A DNA stretch of 22,397 nucleotides, from positions 1 through 22,397 of the IMG/VR virus record IMGVR_UViG_3300025674_000442; one strand, given 5' to 3'. This document shows positions 1 through 5,160 of the stretch, piece after piece (the stretch's first letter is position 1; every line of letters starts with the position of its first letter). Source of the stretch: a virus. The position numbers were made by a program, and so were the translations under genes. The notes beneath the pieces are model-generated. The model searched no databases. It was not told where the DNA came from and saw only the letters and a list, made by a program, of their open reading frames with translations.

Positions 1-28
1 GTAGTGGACAACTGATAATTGGGATCAT
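1..28 (-). CDS. Start of an unidentified gene, cut by left edge
   Basis: An ATG at 28-26 overlaps the TGA of the phosphoesterase gene (27-25) in an ATGA junction, the same coupling used by most neighbours. Only nine codons remain before the window ends (M-I-P-I-I-S-C-P-L), so no function can be assigned. The call rests on the junction pattern alone. Confidence 0.4.
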
Positions 29-1188
29 GCTTTTACCTCATCAATGCCGACCTTGAATCGGCTATGCTCGCCGTACTTCTTATCGAGTATAACGCAGGAC
101 ATGGACCTAGCAGACCCGTAGCCCGATGCTGAGTGAAAAGAATCAGGCGGACAGAGAACCCCAAAACTCTCCAGATGTAATCCGCCTAGCTCTGTCACAG
201 TCCGATGGTGGATATGACCGTGATACAAATACCGATAGCGAGTGCGGCCCCATTCCTCCGCGTAGTCTCTGGTCACTGCTTCATAGAGCGCCTGAGTCTT
301 CACCCGGTCGCCATGATGTAGGACCACGAGAGTCTCGCCCCATTCGAAGTGAATCCACTTTGAGAAGTTGTCAAAGACTTTCACCCGTGGCTCATGTGCA
401 AAGTACAGGCGCATCATCTCATTTAGCCACAGACTCGCATCGGGATCGTGGTTGCCTCGCACGTTGATCAGCCACACTTCCTTGTGTGTCTCCAGCATAC
501 GAGTGATCAAGACTCTGAATAGATTGCCGACAATGCGGATGACGCGGCCAAGCCTTCCATCGACATCGACCGGGGTTCCTTTCGCTGTCTTGTTGTCACT
601 TGAGTTGGCATGAAGGAAGTCACCTAGGTTAATCAGTGCGCCTACTTCCGATTCACCCGCAACCGATACCAGCTTATCGACGGCTTTAATCAGCACGTCC
701 TGAGCAATGTTTGTATCCCAATCATCGCCACCCGTCTCAGGAGACCAGCAGAGCGCGTTCAGGTGATGATCTCCAATGAGGTAAGCCGATAGCCTATCTG
801 CTTCTTTTGCCGCTTCTGGGGCTTGTACGGGCTTGTAAAGGCCATCTATCTCTTCGAGGAATCCAGCCTTGAATGCCTCAAGCGCGGCCTCAAGCATTGC
901 CTCTTTGTCAGCAACAGACTTCACCCACTGGTTAACGGGTTTCCCTTCATCATTGTACAGCGTTGAGACACCACGGACTCTGAAGACATCCGGGACCGTA
1001 TGGATCATATCGTGATCAGGCGAGTAGCCCTGCTTTGCGGCGCGATCACTGATAACCTTTAGCGAACTTTTAACCGTCTCTCGGGTAATGCCTAGTGACC
1101 GCCCGATTTCAGTCTTGTTCATGCCAGACTCAAACAGTCTGACTATCTCCGCTTGTCTTTCAGTGTTGCAATACTCAAGTAAGCTCAT
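25..1188 (-). CDS. HTH plus calcineurin-like metallophosphoesterase
   Basis: The 387-residue product has two parts. Residues about 8-50 form a helix-turn-helix of the kind seen in transposase and sigma-like N termini (core NKTEIGRSLGITRETVKSSL). From about residue 138 a binuclear metal phosphoesterase domain follows. Its motifs are in order: GDHH (D140, H142), NLGD (D190), GNHD (N246, H247), HHGD and a final GHIHH. All metal-ligand motifs are present, so it should be active on a phosphodiester or phosphomonoester. The substrate is unknown; the HTH suggests a DNA-linked role. Two adjacent ATGs (1191, 1188) follow a G7 run ending in GAG. The second gives better ribosome-site spacing and is used here. 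It lies downstream of the NinB-like gene, which fits a recombination or replication module. Domain identity is firm; the role is inference. Confidence 0.85.
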   Translation of the reverse strand: MSLLEYCNTERQAEIVRLFESGMNKTEIGRSLGITRETVKSSLKVISDRAAKQGYSPDHDMIHTVPDVFRVRGVSTLYNDEGKPVNQWVKSVADKEAMLEAALEAFKAGFLEEIDGLYKPVQAPEAAKEADRLSAYLIGDHHLNALCWSPETGGDDWDTNIAQDVLIKAVDKLVSVAGESEVGALINLGDFLHANSSDNKTAKGTPVDVDGRLGRVIRIVGNLFRVLITRMLETHKEVWLINVRGNHDPDASLWLNEMMRLYFAHEPRVKVFDNFSKWIHFEWGETLVVLHHGDRVKTQALYEAVTRDYAEEWGRTRYRYLYHGHIHHRTVTELGGLHLESFGVLCPPDSFHSASGYGSARSMSCVILDKKYGEHSRFKVGIDEVKA

Positions 1189-1210
1189 CATCTCCCCCCC
1201 GGATAGATGT

Positions 1211-1606
1211 CTAGATGCGCCTCCCAAACGGCACGTTGATCGAGTATTTTTCGACAAGCAGTCTACTCAAGACCTCATAAATGTCGTTGACCTCCATAGG
1301 ATTGATCTTCCTAGTGGACTCAACGCCGGTTACAGCCTTTTGAATTGGTCGCCACATATAATCTTTAATCAAGTACATAGTGGGTTCGATAGGTACGCCT
1401 TCTTTGATGACGGTCTTCATGTCCATACCATGAGCCGCCATAACACTAGCGACCTCTCTACAGTAGGCGTGAATAGCGTCGTTCTGCTTTCCGGTCCGGG
1501 TGAGAGGAATGATCTCGTAGATATTCCCCTTATCTTGGTTGGCCCGAATGTATTCACAAAACTGATCGGCTTGAAACTTGTTGTTAACGAACCATCGCTC
1601 GCTCAT
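1211..1606 (-). CDS. ninB-like: NinB-like recombination protein
   Basis: The 131-residue product matches the NinB (Orf) family of lambda-like phages. In lambda this protein binds single-stranded DNA and can replace host RecFOR in loading recombination proteins. Family marks seen here are the RTGKQNDAIHAYC segment at 37-49, the MDMKTVIK segment at 61-68 and WRPIQK at 85-90. The length is close to lambda NinB (about 146). The start ATG at 1606 is preceded by GGGGGAG at 7-nt spacing. A longer upstream reading in this frame is rejected because it would have no comparable ribosome site. The ATG overlaps the TGA of the 42-codon micro-ORF. Together with the SSB-like and annealing-like genes it suggests phage-directed homologous recombination. 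Confidence 0.82.
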   Translation of the reverse strand: MSERWFVNNKFQADQFCEYIRANQDKGNIYEIIPLTRTGKQNDAIHAYCREVASVMAAHGMDMKTVIKEGVPIEPTMYLIKDYMWRPIQKAVTGVESTRKINPMEVNDIYEVLSRLLVEKYSINVPFGRRI

Positions 1607-1731
1607 CGGACCACTCCCCCTAACAAAGCGAAAACCGAGAAAAGTGAACAAGCCGAACAAACCGCATAAGTACGGGGTTTGCATGGTATGTATGGTATGT
1701 ATCGTTTTCGGTTTGCACGGGGGATACTCAT
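1603..1731 (-). CDS. 42-residue membrane-like micro-ORF
   Basis: This small frame exactly fills the gap between two neighbours. Its ATG (1731-1729) overlaps the TGA of the upstream gene (1730-1728), and its TGA (1605-1603) overlaps the ATG of the NinB-like gene (1606-1604). Both junctions are ATGA, the coupling typical of this genome. The predicted product has a basic N half (RANRKR, then YIPYIP and CKPR). A hydrophobic stretch follows at about 22-41 (YAVCSACSLFSVFALLGGVV) that could span the membrane once, N terminus inside. No family is recognised. The NinB ribosome site GGGGGAG lies inside its 3' end, which would support coupled translation. The ATGA fit at both ends is the main evidence; it may be only a leader frame. 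Confidence 0.5.
   Translation of the reverse strand: MSIPRANRKRYIPYIPCKPRTYAVCSACSLFSVFALLGGVVR
1683..1700. repeat. Tandem 9-bp repeat, two copies
   Basis: ATGGTATGT occurs twice in direct tandem (1683-1691 and 1692-1700). In the minus-strand micro-ORF it encodes a doubled Tyr-Ile-Pro. It may be simple slippage inside a coding region; two copies are too few to call iterons. Confidence 0.6.
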
Positions 1732-2105
1732 GCAGTTACTCGCTCGCCTTCAAACGTCACGTACTGCCCATACTTTTCTAAGCAATATGCTCGATAGCTT
1801 TCTGATTTCATAAAGTCGTGGGTGCAATCGTCTGCAAAAGTCCAAGCCTTCAGTCCGATTTTACCAGAAGTTGACTGCATTTTCTCTGCAAATGGCGACA
1901 CCCCTCTTTCTTGCTGGGATGCACGACTCAACCACGCTTGTGCAAAGCGCTTGCCATCCTTCTTACGTTTCTTCGGATTCGCGTCACACCATGCGGCCAT
2001 CGCACTTAGTTCAGAAAAGATATCGACCTTCGGAAAAGCATTCTGCCAGTAGATGATCTGCTCATCGTCTGGCTCGTAGTAAGTACCATCATTAAGAATG
2101 ATCAT
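1728..2105 (-). CDS. Small protein resembling part of phage replication proteins
   Basis: The 125-residue protein is unassigned. Residues about 22-62 contain an FPKVDIFSELSAMAAW segment followed by NPKKRKKDGKRFAQAWLSRA. This pattern (acidic-hydrophobic helix, Trp, Asn-Pro-basic patch, then a Trp-Leu-Ser-Arg helix) recurs at the C-terminal end of phage primosome or replication-initiation proteins, as I remember them. Here it stands alone without a DNA-binding N domain. It could be a split-off loader or accessory replication factor. The start ATG at 2105 overlaps the preceding TGA in an ATGA junction. Its position, two frames upstream of the NinB-like gene, fits DNA metabolism. The function is tentative. 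Confidence 0.75.
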   Translation of the reverse strand: MIILNDGTYYEPDDEQIIYWQNAFPKVDIFSELSAMAAWCDANPKKRKKDGKRFAQAWLSRASQQERGVSPFAEKMQSTSGKIGLKAWTFADDCTHDFMKSESYRAYCLEKYGQYVTFEGERVTA

Positions 2106-2404
2106 TGAGATTCTTCCTCGGTCGGCCTAACGCCGGGAAAGGCAGAGGAATTCTCTATAACCTCAAAAAGATCTATATGAAATCGCTGGTCAACCTCATC
2201 AAGCAGAAAGTCATTTGCCATATCTTCACTTAGGCTGTTAAACATTAGGTGCATTACGTGAAGACGAAAATCCATAGCCTCTTCGTTTCCGTTTTCAAGA
2301 TACCCAGTGCTGGCACTGAAACTGATTTCCTTTCTCCCAGACGAATAAACCCTATGTTCAAAGTTCATTTCTAATTTGTACAATTCGGTTTCAAACTTAT
2401 TCAT
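2102..2404 (-). CDS. Hypothetical acidic protein, about 100 residues
   Basis: No family is recognised. The product begins MNKFETELYKLEMNFEHRV, is acidic in its C half (LSEDMANDFLLDEVDQRF) and ends in EEESQ. No membrane segment or signal peptide is visible. A GTG at 2413 would add three residues, but ATG at 2404 is preferred because GGGAAG sits 8 nt upstream. It is the first gene after the gene-free stretch 2405-2714, so it probably opens the transcription unit that continues to the left edge. It is coupled to the next gene by ATGA. Confidence 0.75.
   Translation of the reverse strand: MNKFETELYKLEMNFEHRVYSSGRKEISFSASTGYLENGNEEAMDFRLHVMHLMFNSLSEDMANDFLLDEVDQRFHIDLFEVIENSSAFPGVRPTEEESQ
2121..2134. 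repeat. 14-bp direct repeat, copy 1
   Basis: GTCGGCCTAACGCC is found here, at the 3' end of the hypothetical gene, and again at 2574-2587 in the gene-free stretch. In both places the minus strand reads Gly-Val-Arg-Pro-Thr in a possible frame, so the second copy could be a remnant of a duplicated 3' end. The match is short and may be chance. Confidence 0.35.
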
Positions 2405-2428
2405 AATCCACACTTCCCTTTTAATGCC

Positions 2429-2440
2429 GGAGCAAGCTCC
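2429..2440. promoter_or_regulatory. Short palindrome upstream of the leftmost gene group
   Basis: GGAGC-AA-GCTCC is a perfect 5-bp inverted repeat with a 2-bp centre, about 25 bp upstream of the ATG at 2404 and next to its ribosome site. It could be an operator or a small leader hairpin. No convincing sigma-70 promoter was found beside it. Its half site does not match the palindrome at 5147-5160. Confidence 0.3.
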
Positions 2441-2573
2441 AGCAAATCAGTTAATTAGTAATGGCGAGCTATGATTACTGTATCGAATCTTGACATCTAT
2501 CCGCTTGATCTGCTCTCGACCAGCGGGGCGCATCATAGAGAGGGTCAACTCCGTCTCCGACGTTCTTAGGTTC

Positions 2574-2587
2574 GTCGGCCTAACGCC
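2574..2587. repeat. 14-bp direct repeat, copy 2
   Basis: This is the second copy of the sequence at 2121-2134. It overlaps the right arm (2573-2578) of the inverted repeat CCGACG/CGTCGG, so on the minus strand it would sit at the base of a small hairpin. Confidence 0.35.
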
Positions 2588-2620
2588 CAGTAATCTCTGA
2601 CAAATAGGAAGGTGTAGGAC

Positions 2621-2648
2621 TGCACAAGATGGTTTTGTAGTGTATAAT
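2621..2648 (+). promoter_or_regulatory. Putative plus-strand sigma-70-type promoter
   Basis: TGCACA (2621-2626, 4 of 6 to consensus), a 16-bp spacer and a perfect TATAAT (2643-2648). It is the only promoter-like pair I found that faces right. It lies about 65 bp before a strong terminator on the same strand. Consensus matches of this kind can arise by chance. Confidence 0.3.
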
Positions 2649-2654
2649 CCATAC

Positions 2655-2742
2655 ATCTTCTTGCTTTGACTCCTTGAAGATACCACCGTCCGCTCCCTTG
2701 GACAAGAAAAGATTGGCCCCCGTAACTGGGGGCCTTTTTTTT
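2655..2742 (+). ncRNA. Candidate small RNA, about 85 to 90 nt
   Basis: Starting about 7 nt after the TATAAT at 2643-2648, a plus-strand transcript would run to the GC-rich stem at 2715-2734 and its run of eight T. This is the usual build of a bacterial or phage small RNA. The body has a possible 4-bp GTCC/GGAC stem at about 2688-2703 but no recognised RNA family. Its 3' end touches the stop codon of the secreted-protein gene. Evidence is promoter plus terminator only. Confidence 0.3.
2715..2742. terminator. Intrinsic terminator, probably bidirectional
   Basis: GGCCCCC (2715-2721), a 6-nt loop GTAACT and GGGGGCC (2728-2734) make a perfect 7-bp GC stem. The eight T at 2735-2742 make it a textbook terminator for plus-strand transcripts. 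For minus-strand transcripts the stem begins 6 nt past the TAA of the 2741-3019 gene. It is followed by the weaker tract AATCTTTTC, so it should also slow or stop the eight-gene leftward unit. Confidence 0.8.
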
Positions 2743-3019
2743 ACCACTGGTTAGCGATCTTAAACTTCTTCCGTGGGTAACGACTTTCGCCGCCATTGTT
2801 CCACTTGAAGTAGATAGTCCTGCCATCTTTCTTCCAGCAACCGGATTCGGTATTACCCTCGCCGTCGTACCAGTAGGCTCGTTGCATATCGTCAGCAATC
2901 ATGCATGAATCATCTGTTAAGACGATCTCGCCGCCGTTCTTCAAGCCCTTGTACGCTTTGGTGTCCGCTACTGCTTGGACTGATAACACACTAATTAACA
3001 CTGCAATAAAAACTCTCAT
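2741..3019 (-). CDS. Small secreted (periplasmic) protein, accessory gene
   Basis: The 92-residue product starts with a clear signal peptide: MR, a hydrophobic core (VFIAVLISVLSV) and a likely signal-peptidase site QAVA|DT near residue 18-19. The mature part is about 74 residues with two cysteines (39, 61) that could form a disulfide, and a basic aromatic C end (PRKKFKIANQW). No family is recognised. It is the last gene before the terminator. Single secreted proteins at an operon end are often accessory 'moron' genes that alter the infected cell, for example by blocking superinfection; that role is inference. The start ATG overlaps the previous TGA, and GGGAGAAG precedes it by 5 nt. Confidence 0.8.
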   Translation of the reverse strand: MRVFIAVLISVLSVQAVADTKAYKGLKNGGEIVLTDDSCMIADDMQRAYWYDGEGNTESGCWKKDGRTIYFKWNNGGESRYPRKKFKIANQW

Positions 3020-3234
3020 TTTACTTCTCCCTTTACTTCGCTTTTTTTAAGCAAGTGATACTTGGCGTAACGCTTGCCGTCCTTTTTGGCTATCTCCGTA
3101 TGTATCTTGTGACCACTCATACGAAGGTCGTTGATACGTGCGGCCAGCCTAAAACACCCATATTGATTCAGGGCTTCAATGGCTGTTATCGGGCCGTTGT
3201 TTAAGTGGTTAAGTATCTGTGCTGAATGACTCAT
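3016..3234 (-). CDS. Small helix-turn-helix protein (HTH_39 type)
   Basis: The 72-residue product begins MSHSAQILNHLNNGPITAIE and continues with ALNQYGCFRLAARINDLRMSG. This is the layout of the phage HTH_39 family: a short helix, a 'G-x-I-T' start of the HTH, then the conserved L-A-A-R-I recognition helix and a wing with basic residues. The C-terminal tail is rich in Lys. It is likely a DNA-binding regulator or accessory protein. The ATG at 3234 has GGGAG 5 nt upstream and lies 26 nt inside the 3' end of the XRE gene, so the two are translated as a pair. Its target is unknown. Confidence 0.78.
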   Translation of the reverse strand: MSHSAQILNHLNNGPITAIEALNQYGCFRLAARINDLRMSGHKIHTEIAKKDGKRYAKYHLLKKSEVKGEVK

Positions 3235-3445
3235 GTTTGCTCCCTAGTTCAAGAAACGACTCGAAGTCGTGGTTGAAGTATTCAGCAAGGTCAACAATCT
3301 TTGTAAGAGTTGCGTCCTCGCTGTTACGCCAGCGCTGGATGGTCATCTCTGACACCTCAAAGTCTTTTGCCATTTGTCGGTTAGAGACTCTGCTTTGCTT
3401 CTGCGCTACACGTATAGACTCGCCGATATTAAAATGGAATGTCAT
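3209..3445 (-). CDS. XRE/Cro-like repressor, 78 residues
   Basis: The product carries a Cro/CI-type HTH. Residues 8-18 are helix 1 (GESIRVAQKQS), 21-31 helix 2 (SNRQMAKDFEV) and 32-42 the recognition helix (SEMTIQRWRNS), followed by DLAEYF and FESFLEL helices. There is no cleavable or oligomerisation domain, so it is Cro-sized rather than CI-sized. The frame is open further upstream, but the ATG at 3445 is preferred because it starts just before the HTH and overlaps the SSB-like stop by only 17 nt. Its ribosome site is weak, which suggests coupling to the upstream gene. The palindrome at the start of this same unit (5147-5160) is an obvious possible operator, giving autoregulation; that link is inference. 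Confidence 0.8.
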   Translation of the reverse strand: MTFHFNIGESIRVAQKQSRVSNRQMAKDFEVSEMTIQRWRNSEDATLTKIVDLAEYFNHDFESFLELGSKHESFSTDT

Positions 3446-3731
3446 CTGCGAAGTCGGTTGTTGGGGCTGGGGCGTCGAGGGTGCTTCTGACTTGCTGAAC
3501 GCCATCCGCATGAACTTTTGCCGGGTCTGGCTCCCATGTGTCGAGCTTGGCATAAATCTTATCTCCGCTTTTTGCTTTAAGAACTTGAAGGTTTACCCAG
3601 TCGCCCGACTGAGAATTGATAAACGGAATAAACTCCGACTTTTTGACTGACAGATTGCACACCACAAAATCCGGTGCGTTCTCTTTACGCTTGCAGATCA
3701 ATCCATCTGCGAACACTGTTTCTTTGCTCAT
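3429..3731 (-). CDS. Single-stranded-DNA-binding-like protein with DDIPF tail
   Basis: The 100-residue product has a beta-rich N part (about 5-70, with VFADGLICKRK, FVVCNLSVKK and WVNLQVLKAKSGDKIYAKLD). This resembles the small phage OB-fold-type proteins. A linker rich in Ala, Pro and Thr follows, and the end is DFADDIPF. In cellular SSB proteins the tip D-D-I-P-F is the docking site for repair and replication enzymes, so its exact presence here is strong support for an SSB-like role. The body does not closely match E. coli SSB and is shorter than usual (SSB about 178). Start ATG 3731, with AGGAG 8 nt upstream and an ATGA junction. It follows the annealing-like gene by one gene, the usual recombination pairing. 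Confidence 0.75.
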   Translation of the reverse strand: MSKETVFADGLICKRKENAPDFVVCNLSVKKSEFIPFINSQSGDWVNLQVLKAKSGDKIYAKLDTWEPDPAKVHADGVQQVRSTLDAPAPTTDFADDIPF

Positions 3732-4009
3732 TGCATTTTCTCCTCTGCGATACCTGCCCACTTTTCTATTTGGGCTTGCTCCCACATAGCCTTCATCTCT
3801 TCCTCGTTTTCTCTCCACCACTGCTCATCGTCAAACTTTTTCTCTAGGTAGCATTGGTGCATCGCTACAGCTAACGGCATGGCCGCGTTCGCCGTATTTG
3901 CAGGGTCGATCATTGGAAGGTCATCGCCAGTGGCAATTTTTTCCATCATCATCATTTCACAGGCTTTGAGGTAAAACCTTTCAAACTGCGTGCTTCTTTC
4001 TTTACTCAT
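3728..4009 (-). CDS. Hypothetical helical protein, 93 residues
   Basis: No family is recognised. The protein looks fully helical: an N part with a run of methionines (ACEMMMMEK), a middle with NTANAAMPLAVAMHQCYLEKK and a very acidic, Trp-rich C part (EQWWRENEEEMKAMWEQAQ). There is no signal or membrane segment. It sits between the annealing-like and SSB-like genes with ATGA junctions on both sides and a GGAG ribosome site at 7 nt. An accessory part in recombination is possible from context only. Confidence 0.78.
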   Translation of the reverse strand: MSKERSTQFERFYLKACEMMMMEKIATGDDLPMIDPANTANAAMPLAVAMHQCYLEKKFDDEQWWRENEEEMKAMWEQAQIEKWAGIAEEKMQ

Positions 4010-4605
4010 GCTGTCTCTCCCAAGATTAGCTTTCGTGCTTCGTTAAACTCATTTGATTTGAGATCACTACGCTCGGCAGTTGTGAAGATGCCGCCCTTGC
4101 TAGGTGCAACCCACAATGCTTTCTTGTCGTCGTTACTGATCTCGCCCCATGCCTCTGCTACGGCCTCCCAATCCTTTAAGGCAAGGTGTTCTTTGATGAA
4201 GTACACAGACGATAGGTTTCGCTGTAGTGCTTCGTTATGAGCCATGATCGGCCCTGTGTCTTGTTGCTGTTGGATAGCGTTGGCTACCTCATCGGCAGAT
4301 GCGATAGACATATCCGTTCCACCCAGTCCATAGAAGGCCAATGCCCTGCCCACGCATGAACTCTCTGCATTTTCGAGCGCACTAGTGGCATTGATCTTGC
4401 TGGCGGCACGTACCTCTTCTGAGTAACCAGTAGCCAATAGACGGCCATCGTTATCTAAGATGCTTGCCTTCATAATGACTAGCACATCGTTAGCTTCGAC
4501 TAACTCAGTCGAAATCGTGTAGTCGGGATGGGCCGCCCTAAACTCTGCGACCCTCAGTGCCACGGTCTTATATTCTTTTCCGTGGATTTTTACGACGCCA
4601 TTCAT
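4006..4605 (-). CDS. Phage recombination or annealing-like protein (tentative)
   Basis: The 199-residue product carries a recurrent phage signature in its N half: VIMKASILDNDGRLLATGYS (about 44-62), then SALENAESSCVGRALAF (75-91) and a GGTDMSIASADEVANAI segment (95-111). Proteins with this 'S-x-x-E-N-x-E-T/S-x-x-x-G-R-A-L' core sit in phage recombination regions and are often listed near ERF/Sak-type annealing proteins; I am not certain of the family. The C part (about 139-190) has KDWEAVAEAWGEI, LW and a KGGIFTT stretch. The ATG at 4605 (ATGA with the upstream gene, AGGAG at 7 nt) is chosen over a longer frame opening at 4713. The nearby SSB-like gene supports a strand-annealing role. Confidence 0.6.
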   Translation of the reverse strand: MNGVVKIHGKEYKTVALRVAEFRAAHPDYTISTELVEANDVLVIMKASILDNDGRLLATGYSEEVRAASKINATSALENAESSCVGRALAFYGLGGTDMSIASADEVANAIQQQQDTGPIMAHNEALQRNLSSVYFIKEHLALKDWEAVAEAWGEISNDDKKALWVAPSKGGIFTTAERSDLKSNEFNEARKLILGETA

Positions 4606-4820
4606 AGCGTTTCTCCTGCGTGTTGTGATGCGTCTCGCATCTGGGTTAAGGCGTAGCCATCGGCATAGCCTGCTAAGTACATGTCCGTAGCTGGACGATG
4701 TTGGAAGTTGCACTGAATGCCATCCATGAATCCGTGTCGGAAGTCACGACTGGCTACTGTCAGAAAGTCTTTGTAGCGGTCAGTGAGAAAGTCTTCATCG
4801 GCTCTCGATAGATCAAGCAT
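4602..4820 (-). CDS. Hypothetical small protein, 72 residues
   Basis: No function is assigned. The segment FRHGFMDGIQ, then MYLAGYADGYALT, has two Gly-Phe/Tyr-x-Asp-Gly repeats of a kind common in small phage proteins of unknown role. No signal or membrane segment is visible. It has one of the best ribosome sites in the window (GGAGG, 6 nt before ATG 4820). It overlaps the previous gene by 8 nt and the next by the ATGA junction at 4605-4602. Confidence 0.75.
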   Translation of the reverse strand: MLDLSRADEDFLTDRYKDFLTVASRDFRHGFMDGIQCNFQHRPATDMYLAGYADGYALTQMRDASQHAGETL

Positions 4821-5127
4821 CGTAAACCTCCGCGTGTTTGGCGGCTTCGCTCTCGATCAGGTCAATGATCATTGACTCGGAATAGTTCCACAGAAGCTCG
4901 CGGGTTTTCTGGACTACAACAGACGGGTCAACCTCATCATTAAAGATCAGGTCTACCCATTCGATTTCACTGCCAGTTTGTTGCATTGCGGTTGGTGCAA
5001 TCTCGGATGAGATTTCTTCGACATCGCACATGATCTCCCGACGGATATCGGGATCAGTGATGTCGTGATAGTTTTCCTCCCATGAAGGGTGGTTGATCAG
5101 GATTTCATAGAAATCAAAACGTGCCAT
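4813..5127 (-). CDS. Hypothetical acidic protein, first gene of early unit
   Basis: The 104-residue, strongly acidic protein has no recognised family. It begins MARFDFYEILINHPSWEENY and has an acidic middle (CDVEEISSEIAPT) and a helical end (SMIIDLIESEAAKHAEVYDA). There is no membrane or signal sequence. The ATG at 5127 has AGGGAG 7 nt upstream. It is the first gene downstream of the promoter and palindrome at 5147-5196, so it would be the first product of the eight-gene unit. Small acidic first-expressed phage proteins can be inhibitors or DNA mimics, but nothing here proves that. Confidence 0.75.
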   Translation of the reverse strand: MARFDFYEILINHPSWEENYHDITDPDIRREIMCDVEEISSEIAPTAMQQTGSEIEWVDLIFNDEVDPSVVVQKTRELLWNYSESMIIDLIESEAAKHAEVYDA

Positions 5128-5146
5128 TTGTCATCTCCCTTGGTTA

Positions 5147-5160
5147 GTTCCACATGGAAC
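5147..5160. promoter_or_regulatory. Palindromic operator candidate, parS-like
   Basis: GTTCCA-CA-TGGAAC is a perfect 6-bp inverted repeat with a 2-bp centre. It starts 7 bp past the -10 box of the leftward promoter, at the expected transcription start, and lies 20 bp before the first ATG. That is a classic repressor position. On the minus strand the 16-mer TGTTCCATGTGGAACT differs at only two positions from the chromosomal parS form TGTTCCACGTGGAACC, but one change hits the central CG. The XRE protein encoded in the same unit is the likely ligand. Confidence 0.5.

Larger units (their letters stand above)
2414..2714. other. Gene-free stretch between transcription units
   Basis: About 300 bp hold no firm protein gene. 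A minus-strand frame from GTG 2686 or ATG 2656 to 2447 exists, but it resembles no known protein and its only ribosome-like site (AAGGAG) is about 13 nt from the ATG. A 6-bp inverted repeat CCGACG/CGTCGG with a 10-nt loop lies at 2557-2578. A 14-bp sequence at 2574-2587 repeats one at 2121-2134. A plus-strand promoter-like pair is at 2621-2648. The promoter for the leftward genes starting at 2404 should lie here, but I could not pick one with confidence. Confidence 0.5.

Noticed and set aside
1088-1669. Plus-strand frame of 193 codons
   Set aside because: Fully antisense to the phosphoesterase start and NinB-like gene, which have clear motifs.
1683-1700. Replication-origin iterons
   Set aside because: Only two 9-bp copies inside a probable coding frame; no A/T-rich melting region or further copies.
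2447-2686. Minus-strand frame of 79 codons in the gene-free stretch
   Set aside because: No family resemblance, poorly placed ribosome site and overlap with the hairpin; kept only as a remark.
2440-2714. tRNA gene in the gene-free stretch
   Set aside because: No acceptor stem, T-arm GTTCRA context or cloverleaf could be drawn on either strand.
2566-2898. Minus-strand frame of 110 codons overlapping the secreted-protein gene
   Set aside because: It runs through the terminator stem in a different frame from the signal-peptide gene, which has a good start and ribosome site.
3219-3650. Plus-strand frame of 143 codons
   Set aside because: Antisense to the XRE and SSB-like genes, both of which have recognised motifs.
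4006-4713. Longer 235-codon form of the annealing-like gene
   Set aside because: The extra 36 residues overlap the upstream gene by over 100 nt and lack a ribosome site, whereas ATG 4605 has AGGAG and an ATGA junction.
5147-5160. True chromosomal-type parS partition site
   Set aside because: The central CG is replaced, no partition genes are in the window, and the position at a promoter start suits an operator better.
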